Assembly: GCA_014763615.1 (NCBI GenBank)
Contig: JACXVB010000003.1
Coordinates: 122,274-186,273, forward strand
Direction of reading: 5' to 3'
DNA length: 64,000 nucleotides
Source: Sphingobacteriales bacterium
GTDB taxonomy: Bacteria > Bacteroidota > Bacteroidia > Sphingobacteriales > Sphingobacteriaceae
Part shown: positions 1 to 9,514 of the stretch, one piece after another
Numbering within the stretch: position 1 is the stretch's first letter
Layout of the letters: each line of letters begins with the position of its first letter
Notes under the pieces: model-generated
Databases searched by the model: none
What the model was told of the DNA's origin: nothing
What the model saw: the letters and a program-made list of their open reading frames with translations, nothing else
Translations under genes and position numbers: made by a program

Positions 1-141
1 CTTTTTATCGTAGTAAGGCATCGCCACCATGGCGTTAATGCCTAAACCCACTTGATATTTTGGAAGGGCGCCAACCACGTCTCCTAAGCCTCCAGCCTTA
101 GCCACAGGATAGCATTCGGCACTTAAATGTAAAACGTTCAT
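1..141 (-). CDS. glgA: Glycogen/starch synthase, N-terminal part only (runs off window)
   Basis: The 47 visible residues start at the ATG at 141 and run off the left edge. They begin MNVLHLSAECYPVAKAGG and continue LGDVVGALP. This is the N-terminal ADP-glucose-binding signature of GT5 glycogen synthases (K-x-G-G-L-G-D-V), with the Lys at residue 15. The family transfers glucose from ADP-glucose to a growing alpha-1,4-glucan. Everything after residue 47 is outside the window, so integrity cannot be judged. It starts about 150 bp from the end of the next gene on the same strand. The family call is strong because the motif is nearly invariant; glycogen rather than another glucan is inference. 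Confidence 0.85.
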   Translation of the reverse strand, partial: MNVLHLSAECYPVAKAGGLGDVVGALPKYQVGLGINAMVAMPYYDKK

Positions 142-290
142 ACTCTTTTTGATGACCTTAATTTAGTATTTCTTTTACAAATTTCAAGAGTGTTAAATTT
201 TTAGCTTGATCATTCTATAAATTTATCAATTTCATAAAATTGAGCGATATTATTAAAAAAGTGTAATCAAAAAGTGGTAGAGTTTATAAT

Positions 291-1403
291 TTAATTACCG
301 TTCATTCTTTTAATAATCGGGTAAGCAAAATCTAGGGTTTCATTTTTTTTGATTTCGGGCTGCAAAGTAATCTCTAAAGTATCATTAATGGTAGTTTCAT
401 TTAGATAAGAGGGAATCCAAAAAGGAACATTTTCGATAGCATATTGTAATGCTTTAGCAAATTTTTCGGGTACAGTATCGTCTATTTTCACGGCAATAGT
501 TTGTCCATCTTTATCAATAATTACATTTACTTTAAATGGTTCTGTAGGAATATTTTTCATCCTCCAAACTAAAGGCAACTGTGTGTTTAAATAATTTTTT
601 AAATAATCATTATATCCTTTAACATCATCTATCGTACAGTTTTTAAACCTCAGCACTTCGGCATTTTCAAAGTATAAAGTCGGCAAAATCTTAATTAAAG
701 AAGTACTATTTTTCGTGTTTTCTGGATAAGTGTATTGAGATTGTACAAACTTCCCGTTTTGAAATAATTCTAAACCTATCTGTTCTGGCGCACCTCTGGG
801 ATACACTAAATAATTAGACCATATCCCATTAGGTCTTCCGTCTTTTATTTTTCCTTTGGCTTCTGTTGCGGTATATCCGTAGGGGTTATACTCAAAGGCA
901 TCTTCTCTAAATTGATAACTTCCTTTTCCTGCCTTCACTTTTTGTCGGCCTTTGGTATCCCAATAATCTAAAATATGAGGAATAGCATTTTCAAATTTTA
1001 CGTTAATCCAAATGTTACCGCTTGGGTAATAATATTTCCAGTTCCCAACCGGAAGGTTATTTTTAAAATCGCCCAAAATCTTTGTTTTGCCATTGGGATA
1101 AAGCACTTTAAAAATTCCTTCTTTTTTACCTTGCTGATATTCGCCAGAAACGGCGGGCAAATTGTTCCTATCATAATCGGTAAAAAAACTATTGAAACCA
1201 CCTCTGCTTTTATCGTATTTGATTACTCTGGTGTACATTTTATAAGGACAATGTTCATCCACCAAAAAATACTGTTGATCAAAATATAAATGGATAAACC
1301 CATCGATAGATGGCTTCATATAATTGCCTAAGCTATCTTTTTGTGCAAGCGCCGATGCGGCAAAGCACACACTTAAAAACAGATAGATGAATAATTTTTT
1401 CAT
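291..1403 (-). CDS. Secreted MORN-variant repeat protein with TonB-like C-terminal domain
   Basis: 370 residues with an N-terminal signal peptide (MKKLFIYLFLSVCFAASALA, then Q). Residues about 85-150 hold short repeats of the type G-x-Y-x-x-G-K-x-x-G-x-x-x-x-Y-Y-P-S-G, the MORN_2/YwqK pattern of Bacteroidota exported proteins. The C-terminus (about 285-345: FKVNVIIDKDGQ, then a PFWIPS-type end) resembles the TonB C-terminal fold that is often fused to such repeats. The start codon shares one base with the stop codon of polA upstream (TAATG), so the two are probably co-transcribed and translationally coupled. The function is unknown; envelope location is inferred from the signal peptide. Confidence 0.7.
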   Translation of the reverse strand: MKKLFIYLFLSVCFAASALAQKDSLGNYMKPSIDGFIHLYFDQQYFLVDEHCPYKMYTRVIKYDKSRGGFNSFFTDYDRNNLPAVSGEYQQGKKEGIFKVLYPNGKTKILGDFKNNLPVGNWKYYYPSGNIWINVKFENAIPHILDYWDTKGRQKVKAGKGSYQFREDAFEYNPYGYTATEAKGKIKDGRPNGIWSNYLVYPRGAPEQIGLELFQNGKFVQSQYTYPENTKNSTSLIKILPTLYFENAEVLRFKNCTIDDVKGYNDYLKNYLNTQLPLVWRMKNIPTEPFKVNVIIDKDGQTIAVKIDDTVPEKFAKALQYAIENVPFWIPSYLNETTINDTLEITLQPEIKKNETLDFAYPIIKRMNGN

Positions 1404-4216
1404 TAATGAGCCTCCAGCCAGTTTAAACCTTCTCCCACTTCTACTACAATAGGAACTTGAGTTTTGATGGCGTTTTGCATCCTGTTAAGGATAATTTTCT
1501 TTACTTGTTCTTTTTCTTCTTTGAGTACATCAAAAACCAATTCATCATGCACTTGCATGGTCATTTTAGATTGCAATTTTTGATGAATAATATCTTGATG
1601 AATGTGTATCATGGCGATTTTAATCATATCTGCTGCCGAACCTTGTATGGGTGCATTTATCGCATTTCGCTCGGCAAAACCTCTTACGGTTTGATTAGCA
1701 GAAGTAATGTCTCTTAAATACCTTCTACGCCCCATAATCGTTTCTACATAACCATTTTCTCGAGCAAAATTCATGGTATCTGCCATGTATTTTTTAATGC
1801 CCGAATATTGTGCAAAGTAGTTTTCGATGATTTCTGCAGCTTCTTTTCTGGAGATGCCCAAACTCTGAGAAAGCCCGAAAGCAGATTGCCCGTAAATGAT
1901 ACCGAAATTCACCGCTTTGGCATTTCTTCTCTGTTCTGAAGTTACCTCATCTAAAGTAATTCCGTAAACTTTTGCTGCCGTTGCGGTGTGAATATCCAAA
2001 CCATTTACAAAAGCTTCCATCATGTTTTCATCCTTAGAGATTTCGGCAATAATTCTGAGCTCGATTTGAGAATAATCTGCAGAAAGCAAAATATGGTTTT
2101 CATCTCTTGGGATAAAGGCTTTTCTCACCTCTCTTCCTCTCGCCGTACGGATCGGAATATTTTGCAAATTCGGATTATTAGAACTCAATCTACCGGTTGC
2201 GGCTACCGCTTGATTGTATGAGGTATGAACTCTTCCTGTTTTTGGATTAATCAACAGCGGAAGTGCATCTACATAAGTAGATTTCAATTTTTGCAGTTGC
2301 CTGAAATCTAAAATATCTTGAACAATGTCTGATTTTGGCGCTAAAGCCATCAACACATCTTCACCGGTTTGATATTGCCCAGTTTTGGTTTTTTTGGCTT
2401 TATCATCCAGCTTAAGTTTATCAAATAAAACCTCGCCTAACTGCTTTGGTGAAGCTAAATTAAATTTCACTCCTGCTTTTTCATAAACAGATTTTTCTAA
2501 TCTGTTCACCTCAATTTCTAGCTCTTTCGAGTAAACATTCAGCTGATCCATATCAATCCGCACACCTTCTTTTTCCATATCTGCCAGCACATAAACCAAA
2601 GGATTTTCTATCTCCTGAGCTAGTTTCTTAGCTTTTACCTCTTCTAACATAGGCTCAAAAACTTGCTGTAGCTGCAAGGTAATATCAGCATCTTCGGCGG
2701 CGTATTCTTTCACCACTTCTACCTCTACATCACGCATATTTCCCTGATTTTTTCCTTTTTTACCGATGAGTTCAGTAATAGAAACGGGGGTATAACCCAA
2801 ATAATTTTCAGCCAAAACATCCATCCCATGACGTGTATCCGGGTCGATCAGATAATGCGCTAACATGGTATCAAACAACTCGCCAGCCACATTGATGCCG
2901 TACCATTTTAAAATGAGGATATCATATTTAATATTCTGCCCAATTTTTTTAATGGATGGATTTTCGAGCACCGCTTTAAACTCATGTGCTAAGGCTTTCG
3001 CCGATGATTGATCTTCTGGAACAGGAACATAATAAGCTTCGCCGATTTTAAAGCTGAAAGATAAACCTACCAACTCTGCATTATTGGCATCGGTTCCGGT
3101 AGTTTCGGTGTCAAAGCAAAAAGCTTTTTGCTGAGCCAACTCTGCAATTAACTTTTTACGACCTGCTTCATCAGCTATCAAAAAATATTCATGTGGGGTA
3201 TTTTGGATATTTTTTCCACCTTCTACCAAAATAGCCGCTTGGGCTGGTGTAATATTAATATGGGTAACGCCAGCACCTTCTACCGGATTTCCGAATAAAT
3301 CCATTTGTCCGCCGGTTTGAACTTTGGCATCAGCAACAGAAAAATCTTCTCCAAAAACTCTTTTCCCGAGCGTTCTAAATTCTAATTCAGCAAAAAGTGG
3401 TTCTAGTTTTTCTTTATCTGGTGGACCAATTCTGTAACTTTCTTCATGAAATTCTACTGGAGCATCCAATAAAATGGTTGCCAATTTCTTGGATAGTAAA
3501 CCTTGTTCTGCAAAGTTTTCTACATTCTCTTTTTGCTTACCCTTTAGCTCATGACTGTTAGCGATGATATTTTCCATCGAGCCGTATTGCTTAATCAATA
3601 ATTTGGCGGTTTTTTCTCCAATTCCTGGGATTCCTGGGATATTGTCCACAGCATCTCCCCATAAACCCAAAATATCAATCACTTGATGCACATGCTCAAT
3701 TTCCCATTTAGCCAACACTTCTTTCACACCCAAAATTTCCATTTCATTGCCCATTCTGGCGGGCTTGTAAATGAAGATATTTTCTGAAACTAGCTGGGCG
3801 AAATCTTTATCGGGTGTCATGCAATAAACCGTAAAACCCTCCCTTTCAGCTTGTTTAGCTAATGTGCCAATCACATCATCGGCTTCATAGCCATCAGAAG
3901 TAATTACCGGAATATTAAAACCTTCAATCAATTTTACCACATAAGGTAAAGCTGCCGATAAATCTTCTGGCATGGCTTCACGATGTGCTTTATAAGCTTC
4001 GAAATCAGTATGTCGTTCGGTTGGAGCAGCGGTATCAAAAACTACCGCAATATGTGTTGGATGCTCTTTCTTTAACACTTCTAGCAGCGTATTGGCAAAG
4101 CCCATTACAGCAGAAGTATTGATTCCAGTTGACGTGAAACGTGGATTTTTGCTTAACGCGAAATGAGCTCGATAAATTAAAGCCATCCCATCTAAAAGAA
4201 AGAGTTTTTTCGACAT
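1403..4216 (-). CDS. polA: DNA polymerase I
   Basis: 937 residues, full length for Pol I. Three domains are visible in order. The N-terminal 5'-3' exonuclease starts KLFLLDGMALIYRAHFA and contains DGYEADDVIGTLA and GIPGIGEKTA. A 3'-5' proofreading domain keeps its acidic motif (FDTETTGTD, about residue 369). The family A polymerase domain contains DYSQIELRI (about 710), RRNAKAVNFGIIYG (O-helix) and QVHDELVFDV (about 890). It acts in Okazaki fragment maturation and repair. Because the exonuclease DxE is retained, proofreading is probably active. It is the first gene of a two-gene unit with the MORN-repeat gene (one-base overlap). Confidence 0.97.
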   Translation of the reverse strand: MSKKLFLLDGMALIYRAHFALSKNPRFTSTGINTSAVMGFANTLLEVLKKEHPTHIAVVFDTAAPTERHTDFEAYKAHREAMPEDLSAALPYVVKLIEGFNIPVITSDGYEADDVIGTLAKQAEREGFTVYCMTPDKDFAQLVSENIFIYKPARMGNEMEILGVKEVLAKWEIEHVHQVIDILGLWGDAVDNIPGIPGIGEKTAKLLIKQYGSMENIIANSHELKGKQKENVENFAEQGLLSKKLATILLDAPVEFHEESYRIGPPDKEKLEPLFAELEFRTLGKRVFGEDFSVADAKVQTGGQMDLFGNPVEGAGVTHINITPAQAAILVEGGKNIQNTPHEYFLIADEAGRKKLIAELAQQKAFCFDTETTGTDANNAELVGLSFSFKIGEAYYVPVPEDQSSAKALAHEFKAVLENPSIKKIGQNIKYDILILKWYGINVAGELFDTMLAHYLIDPDTRHGMDVLAENYLGYTPVSITELIGKKGKNQGNMRDVEVEVVKEYAAEDADITLQLQQVFEPMLEEVKAKKLAQEIENPLVYVLADMEKEGVRIDMDQLNVYSKELEIEVNRLEKSVYEKAGVKFNLASPKQLGEVLFDKLKLDDKAKKTKTGQYQTGEDVLMALAPKSDIVQDILDFRQLQKLKSTYVDALPLLINPKTGRVHTSYNQAVAATGRLSSNNPNLQNIPIRTARGREVRKAFIPRDENHILLSADYSQIELRIIAEISKDENMMEAFVNGLDIHTATAAKVYGITLDEVTSEQRRNAKAVNFGIIYGQSAFGLSQSLGISRKEAAEIIENYFAQYSGIKKYMADTMNFARENGYVETIMGRRRYLRDITSANQTVRGFAERNAINAPIQGSAADMIKIAMIHIHQDIIHQKLQSKMTMQVHDELVFDVLKEEKEQVKKIILNRMQNAIKTQVPIVVEVGEGLNWLEAH

Positions 4217-4298
4217 AAAAATAATTTTGTGATCTGACCTATTCAGGTTTTCTCAAATTTACTATTCCTGATGAAGAATTTAAGAGTTTTCTTCAGAA

Positions 4299-4994
4299 TC
4301 AGTAACCGGCAATTAAAGCTAAAGCCGGAATGAGGTTGTAGGCAGCGTGTAGAGCTATGGATTGTAAAATACCAAAGCGCATCCGGGTGTAACCCAAAAC
4401 AAAACCCAAAAATAATTGTGGCAATACCAATAAGATAATTGCCGGACCATATTCAAAAGGATTATGGTAATTACTAATGTGCACCAAACCAAAACAAATG
4501 GCTGTAAAATAAAAATGTACAGGGAATACTTTCCGAATAAATTTAATTCTGGTCAGTCGGTTTTGATTGGCGTAAAGAAAAATCAACGTGATAATTCCGA
4601 TTACTGTAATGATGGCAATAATTAAACGGATACCAGAAAGCATTTGGTAACAAACCTCGGCGAAAGCCAAAAAATAGAAAATGAAAGCCAAACCAAAAGA
4701 CTTTAGTTGAAATCTAAAAATTAACTCTTCAAGAACTGGCGCTATCAAAACCACCATTAAAAAAAGCATCGCCTTTTTCTCTTTAAGTTTAAACAAATCA
4801 AATTCTGGCAAATGATTAATGAGGTGTAAGCTTTGTAAAGTTTGGGTTAAAACCACTGAAGCGAAAGAAAAAGTGAGGCAAATGATAACCAAAGGAAAGA
4901 GCTGATTGTAAAAAATCGAACGCTTTTGGTAGGGTATAAAAGGAGCTGGTCTTTTTACATAGCTTGAAAAATCCTTTAAAATATCTTTCATCAT
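4299..4994 (-). CDS. CPBP (CAAX protease/bacteriocin-processing) family membrane protein
   Basis: About 231 residues with 6-7 hydrophobic segments. The CPBP/Abi (PF02517) motifs are present: EELIFRF (motif 1, about residue 80), CFGLVHISNY (motif 2) and a C-terminal HAAYNL (motif 3), which together form the intramembrane glutamic metalloprotease site. The substrate is unknown. The frame can be extended to a TTG at 5009, but that codon lies inside the terminator hairpin at 5005-5038, so I take ATG 4994 (MMKDILKDF) or 4991 as the start. It lies downstream of tag, separated by that terminator, so it is probably its own transcription unit. Confidence 0.8.
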   Translation of the reverse strand: MMKDILKDFSSYVKRPAPFIPYQKRSIFYNQLFPLVIICLTFSFASVVLTQTLQSLHLINHLPEFDLFKLKEKKAMLFLMVVLIAPVLEELIFRFQLKSFGLAFIFYFLAFAEVCYQMLSGIRLIIAIITVIGIITLIFLYANQNRLTRIKFIRKVFPVHFYFTAICFGLVHISNYHNPFEYGPAIILLVLPQLFLGFVLGYTRMRFGILQSIALHAAYNLIPALALIAGY

Positions 4995-5004
4995 GAACAA
5001 ACAC

Positions 5005-5038
5005 AACAAAACCCAATGAGAATTGATTGGGCTTTGTT
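5005..5038 (-). terminator. Intrinsic terminator after tag
   Basis: Inverted repeat AACAAAACCCAAT (5005-5017) / ATTGGGCTTTGTT (5026-5038), a 13-bp stem with one G-U pair and an 8-nt loop. The 3' arm on the minus strand is T-rich. It sits 35 nt past the tag stop codon and before the CPBP gene start. Confidence 0.65.
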
Positions 5039-5072
5039 CATTTATTTTTAGGTGTAATGATACTATTTTAAG

Positions 5073-5633
5073 TTATCTAAAGCTACAATCCACAGCATGA
5101 TCATTCACCATGCCGGTAGCTTGCATGTGTGCATAACAAATGGTAGAGCCAAAAAACTTAAAACCACGCTTTTTCATATCCTTGGCAATAGCATCAGATA
5201 TTTCTGTACGGGCAGGCGTTTGTTGGCTATCTAGAATTTCATTTTTAATCGGTTTTCCATCTGGCATAAAAGAGTAAAGATATTGATCAAAAGAACCAAA
5301 TTCTTGCTGCACTTTTAAAAACAACTTAGCGTTATTCACTGCAGCAACCACTTTTAATCGGTTGCGGATAATTCCTGGGTCCAACAAAATCCTTTCGATA
5401 TCCTCACTTGTAAAAGCGGCGACTTTTTCAGCGTTAAAATCTGCAAAAAGCCTTCTATAGTTTTCGCGTTTACGCAAAATGGTAATCCAACTTAAACCCG
5501 CTTGTGCGGCTTCTAAAATTAAAAACTCGAACAATACTTTATCATCATGCACTTCCTTTCCCCATTCTTCATCATGATATTTGATGTAAAGCTCATCAAT
5601 ACCGCACCAGTGGCATCTTTTTAGGTTAGTCAT
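5073..5633 (-). CDS. tag: DNA-3-methyladenine glycosylase I
   Basis: 186 residues, the normal length for Tag. The N-terminus RCHWCGIDELYIKYHDEEWG matches the family, with zinc-ligand Cys residues near the start and the C-terminal zinc ligands in HMQATGMVNDHAVDC. LEAAQAGLSWITILRKRENYR is the conserved base-recognition block. The enzyme removes 3-methyladenine from alkylated DNA in base excision repair. It is followed by an intrinsic terminator. An AlkB-like repair gene at 45.3 kb is a functional relative but not linked. Confidence 0.93.
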   Translation of the reverse strand: MTNLKRCHWCGIDELYIKYHDEEWGKEVHDDKVLFEFLILEAAQAGLSWITILRKRENYRRLFADFNAEKVAAFTSEDIERILLDPGIIRNRLKVVAAVNNAKLFLKVQQEFGSFDQYLYSFMPDGKPIKNEILDSQQTPARTEISDAIAKDMKKRGFKFFGSTICYAHMQATGMVNDHAVDCSFR

Positions 5634-5661
5634 AAGTCTTTAGATTGCAGTCTACAGTTCA

Positions 5662-6024
5662 TTACAAAAACTTTGAATGGTTATTCATCATATAATTTAA
5701 AAGCCTGCTTACTTCTTCACATTTTTCATTCAAATGTTCAAACGTTTCTAAATCTATGTAATTGCAAGCTAAACAAGTGTCTAACCAAGCTTGGGTTTCT
5801 CCATTCTCCATGTCTGCATCCGATAATTTGCTAATAAAGTGATTTGGATATTTTCTTTTTTTATAACTCTCGGCTACACTAGAGTAAACATATCTGGAAG
5901 AACGTCGAATTTGATGAGTTAAACTATACATTTCTTCTTTGGGAAAGGACTTGCTGAGAAAATAAATTTCCATAGCCAAATCAAAGGACTTTTTGTAAAC
6001 AATTAAATCTCTAAACTTTCCCAT
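5662..6024 (-). CDS. Four-helix bundle protein (23S rRNA IVP / TIGR02436 family)
   Basis: 120 residues. MGKFRDLIVYKKSFDLAMEIY followed by LTHQIRRSSRYVYSSVAES is the typical signature of the four-helix bundle family (PF05635), first found in intervening sequences of 23S rRNA genes. In Bacteroidota it is common as a stand-alone gene of unknown role, as here: there is no rRNA nearby. It lies 28 bp upstream of tag and 24 bp downstream of the AhpD-like gene, all on the minus strand, so it may be co-transcribed with either. Confidence 0.85.
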   Translation of the reverse strand: MGKFRDLIVYKKSFDLAMEIYFLSKSFPKEEMYSLTHQIRRSSRYVYSSVAESYKKRKYPNHFISKLSDADMENGETQAWLDTCLACNYIDLETFEHLNEKCEEVSRLLNYMMNNHSKFL

Positions 6025-6048
6025 TCTTAGTGACTAAAACCTGTTGAC

Positions 6049-6393
6049 TCAAGACTCTAAAAGTTCATCCCAATATTCCAGAGCTCTACGGTAATGCGGA
6101 ATTACAATAGAACCCCCCACTAGATTAGCAATCATGAAAATTTCATTCATTTCATCTGTATTTACACCTGCTTCATGGCATTTCCCAAGATGATATTTGA
6201 TACAATCATCGCATCTTAAAACCATTGAAGCTACTAAACCTAGCATTTCTTTGGTTTTCACATCTAAAGCTCCGGCTGCATAAGAAGTGGTATCTAAAGC
6301 CAAAAATCTTTTCATGTTGGTGTTTGCCGTTTCAGATATGCGGGTGTTCATTTTGGTGCGGTAGGCGTTAAAGTTTTCTATTAATTCTCTCAT
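6049..6393 (-). CDS. Carboxymuconolactone decarboxylase / AhpD-like protein
   Basis: 114 residues. The core LGLVASMVLRCDDCIKYHLGKCHEAG has the C-x-x-C...H arrangement of AhpD-like alkylhydroperoxidases (PF02627), with the CxxC at about residues 77-80 followed by a conserved His. The family uses the vicinal cysteines in disulfide or peroxide reduction; the physiological substrate cannot be read from sequence. First gene of a same-strand run 6393-5073 (this gene, four-helix bundle protein, tag). Confidence 0.83.
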   Translation of the reverse strand: MRELIENFNAYRTKMNTRISETANTNMKRFLALDTTSYAAGALDVKTKEMLGLVASMVLRCDDCIKYHLGKCHEAGVNTDEMNEIFMIANLVGGSIVIPHYRRALEYWDELLES

Positions 6394-6565
6394 TATTGAT
6401 TATGATTTATTAGATAAAGGTAAGTTTTGAGTGCAAATATTTCTTACAATTAAATTCTAAAACGTTTGATTAAAATAAAATTAAAGCATTTTTTCAATTT
6501 TAACTTTTGTTTATCTACTTTAGAGTTTTTTATTCTGTTACTTCCACAAATTTTATCGTCACCTG

Positions 6566-9460
6566 ATGTTAAGAGTTGTAACAGACAAACCTTTTAAACT
6601 TGTTTATTCATTAGCCAAGCATGACTATTTGGGTTATTTAATAGAACCTCATATCGTTCAATTAAACCCTGATGGTGACTTCTCTTTGACCTACCAAAGA
6701 TTATTCACAAGCACAGCAGACGAATTTTCTAAATTTTTTGATGCAACTGATTTTAAACTCATCAAACTTTTAGAAGATCTTGAACAAGATAGCATACTAA
6801 AAAAATATACTAAGAAAACCGTAAGAGCATCTGAGTTTTTTGCAAAAAGTTGGGATGATAAAATGTATGGTGTCATCCGCCCCAAAATTGAAAAGAAACT
6901 TAATGAAGCACTAAAATTGATCAGAGGGAAAGAGCTTTACTTGATGAGTAAAGAAGGTTGGCCTGTAGAAAAAAGAATCTTCTTTTCCGAAGAACCTGCC
7001 ACCGTTTTATTCCATTTTAGAAGAAATGAAAGTGAAACTCGCTATTTCCCTACCATAAAATACCTTGGCAATCGCATAGATTTTATGTTTAAAGAAGCAC
7101 AAATCATCATCAATCAGCCTGCATATTTATTAATTGATGATGTTTTGTATGATTTTGAGCAAGATTTAGACGGTAAAAAACTACAACCTTTTTTAAATAA
7201 AAGATTCATCTCTATTCCTAAATCATCAGAAGCTACTTATTTCTCAAAATTCGTTTCTCCGTTAATTGAGAAATACCCTGTTTATGCAGAAGGCTTTACC
7301 ATACATACCGAAAAGTATGAAGCCGTTCCCGTTTTAAAGGTGGTTTATATCCCAAAAGGAATCTCGGAAATACACCTGTTTTTTAAATATGGAAATTACA
7401 CTTTTGCCGGTGGGGGCGATTTAGCGGTAACCGTGAGGATGGAGCGTGAGGGTGATGACTATTTCTTTCACAGAATTAAGCGTTCTTTGAGCTGGGAGAA
7501 GAAAAAATTAGACGAGTTGCTAACTATGGGGCTCCGTACACAAAGCAATCTATTTGTTCATTTAGAGGTTACACCTCACCAAGAAAATACCGATAGGTCA
7601 CTTTCTGTATTTGATTTTATCAGTGAACATCATGATGAATTGATAGAAAAAGGTTTTGAGTTTGAGCAAGACACCAGCACCAAAAAATACATCATCGGTA
7701 GTAGCAAAATTGACCTCGAGATTAATGAAAAAAACGATTGGTTTGATATCGAAGCCATCGTTCAATTTGGTCATTTTAAAATCCCCTTTATCCAACTAAA
7801 AAATCATATCCTCAATAAAAAGAGAGAATTTATTTTGCCTAATGGCGAGATTGCTATTATCCCTGAAAAATGGTTTTCACAGTACGGAAACTTGCTATCT
7901 TTTTCAGAAGGCAATCAGCAATTACGACTTAAAAAGTTGCATGTAGGTTTGGTTCATGATTTTGCTAACAGCGAATTGGCCAGCATTACTATGGATAGAA
8001 AGTTGCAAAAACTATCTGATTTTAATGCTATAGATGAGATTCCTGCTCCAATTCATTTCACTGGTGTTTTAAGACCTTATCAAAAAGCTGGGTACGATTG
8101 GTTTCACTTTCTCCAGAAATATCATTTCGGCGGCTGCCTAGCAGACGATATGGGATTAGGAAAAACCATCCAAACTTTGGCTTTATTACAAAAATGCAAA
8201 GAAGAACAGCAAGAAAACGGGGTACATACTACCTCTTTAATTGTGATGCCTACTTCATTGATTTACAACTGGATTAACGAAGCCAAGAAGTTTACGCCAA
8301 AACTTAAAATACATACACATACCGGAACTTTCAGAGAAAAAGATCTTTCTTTATTTAGTAAATACGATGTGGTTATTACCACTTATGGTATCACCAGAGT
8401 AGATATTGAGTTGATGAGCCAAATGTATTTTCATTATATCATTCTGGATGAAAGTCAGAATATTAAAAATCCATCTTCCAAATCTTTTAAAGCGGTTAAG
8501 CAACTCCAATCAAAGTATAAACTCATTCTTTCTGGTACGCCAGTAGAAAACACCGTAAATGATTTATGGACGCAAATGTCGTTCATCAACCCGGGTTTAT
8601 TGGGTTCTCAAACTTTCTTCTTAACAGATTTTGTGCAACCTATTGAGAAGAAAAAAGACGAAGAAAAAGCACAGAAGTTACAAGTGCTGATTAAACCTTT
8701 TGTGATGCGGCGGACTAAAGAACAGGTAGCCACAGAATTACCTCAAAAAACAGAAAACTTGGTGATTTGTAGGATGACAGAGGATCAGGCAGAGATTTAT
8801 GAGCAGGTAAAATCTGAATACAGAAATGAGTTATTAAAATCATTAGAAACTGGGGATTATCATCAATCACCCATACAAATGTTGCAGGGCTTAACCAAAC
8901 TTCGGCAAATTGCCAATCATCCGAGTTTGGTGGATGACCAATACAAAGGAGAATCGGGAAAATTTGAAGATGTAATTCATAAATTGGAAAGTGTAGTAGA
9001 AGCTGGGCATAAAGTTTTAGTGTTTTCTCAGTTTGTAAAACAGCTTGAAATCTACCGTCAATATTTTGAAGATCGTAATATTCGATATTCATATTTAGAT
9101 GGTGCTACCACCAATAGAGGGAAAGTGGTTGAAGAATTTAAGACAGAAAAAGACATACAAATATTCCTGATTTCCATTAAGGCTGGCGGTGTAGGATTAA
9201 ACCTTACGGAAGCTGATTATGTATTTATTTTAGACCCATGGTGGAACCCTGCAGTAGAGCAGCAAGCTATTGATAGAACGCATCGCATAGGGCAAACCAA
9301 AAATGTTTTTATCTATAAATTCATTACTAAAGACACCGTAGAAGAAAAAATATTGGCTCTTCAACACAAAAAATTAAGAGTTGCTAAAAGCTTAATCACT
9401 ACTGAAGAAAGTTTTATTAAAGCACTCACAGATGCTGATATCAAAGAAATACTTTCTTAG
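6566..9460 (+). CDS. SNF2-family ATP-dependent helicase (Rad54-like)
   Basis: 964 residues. The N-terminal about 480 residues are a poorly conserved accessory region. They are followed by a complete Swi2/Snf2 motor: Walker A ADDMGLGKTIQTLAL (about residues 525-540), motif II LDESQN (a DESQ instead of DEAH, about 628), SGTPVENTVNDLW, and helicase C with DPWWNPAVEQQAIDRTHRIGQ (about 890-910). Such bacterial SNF2 proteins (HepA/RapA-like and others) translocate on double-stranded DNA; whether this one remodels RNA polymerase or other complexes is unknown. It is a monocistronic plus-strand gene, divergent from the AhpD-like gene across a 172-bp AT-rich spacer. Confidence 0.92.
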   Translation: MLRVVTDKPFKLVYSLAKHDYLGYLIEPHIVQLNPDGDFSLTYQRLFTSTADEFSKFFDATDFKLIKLLEDLEQDSILKKYTKKTVRASEFFAKSWDDKMYGVIRPKIEKKLNEALKLIRGKELYLMSKEGWPVEKRIFFSEEPATVLFHFRRNESETRYFPTIKYLGNRIDFMFKEAQIIINQPAYLLIDDVLYDFEQDLDGKKLQPFLNKRFISIPKSSEATYFSKFVSPLIEKYPVYAEGFTIHTEKYEAVPVLKVVYIPKGISEIHLFFKYGNYTFAGGGDLAVTVRMEREGDDYFFHRIKRSLSWEKKKLDELLTMGLRTQSNLFVHLEVTPHQENTDRSLSVFDFISEHHDELIEKGFEFEQDTSTKKYIIGSSKIDLEINEKNDWFDIEAIVQFGHFKIPFIQLKNHILNKKREFILPNGEIAIIPEKWFSQYGNLLSFSEGNQQLRLKKLHVGLVHDFANSELASITMDRKLQKLSDFNAIDEIPAPIHFTGVLRPYQKAGYDWFHFLQKYHFGGCLADDMGLGKTIQTLALLQKCKEEQQENGVHTTSLIVMPTSLIYNWINEAKKFTPKLKIHTHTGTFREKDLSLFSKYDVVITTYGITRVDIELMSQMYFHYIILDESQNIKNPSSKSFKAVKQLQSKYKLILSGTPVENTVNDLWTQMSFINPGLLGSQTFFLTDFVQPIEKKKDEEKAQKLQVLIKPFVMRRTKEQVATELPQKTENLVICRMTEDQAEIYEQVKSEYRNELLKSLETGDYHQSPIQMLQGLTKLRQIANHPSLVDDQYKGESGKFEDVIHKLESVVEAGHKVLVFSQFVKQLEIYRQYFEDRNIRYSYLDGATTNRGKVVEEFKTEKDIQIFLISIKAGGVGLNLTEADYVFILDPWWNPAVEQQAIDRTHRIGQTKNVFIYKFITKDTVEEKILALQHKKLRVAKSLITTEESFIKALTDADIKEILS

Positions 9461-9514
9461 CAGCTCAAAAGGGTTAAATTTTTTAGTTAGTTTTGATAAC
9501 TATAAGATTTGTTC

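Noticed and set aside
4135..4152. ACGTGAAAC half of a parS in polA
   Set aside because: Only about 11 of 16 positions match and the left half is absent.
4269..4302. TGAAGAA / TTCTTCA hairpin at the CPBP stop codon
   Set aside because: Short stem, no T-run on the relevant strand; too weak to call a terminator.
8715..9092. 125-residue antisense frame in the SNF2 helicase
   Set aside because: It runs opposite conserved helicase motifs, so its sequence is fixed by the sense gene.
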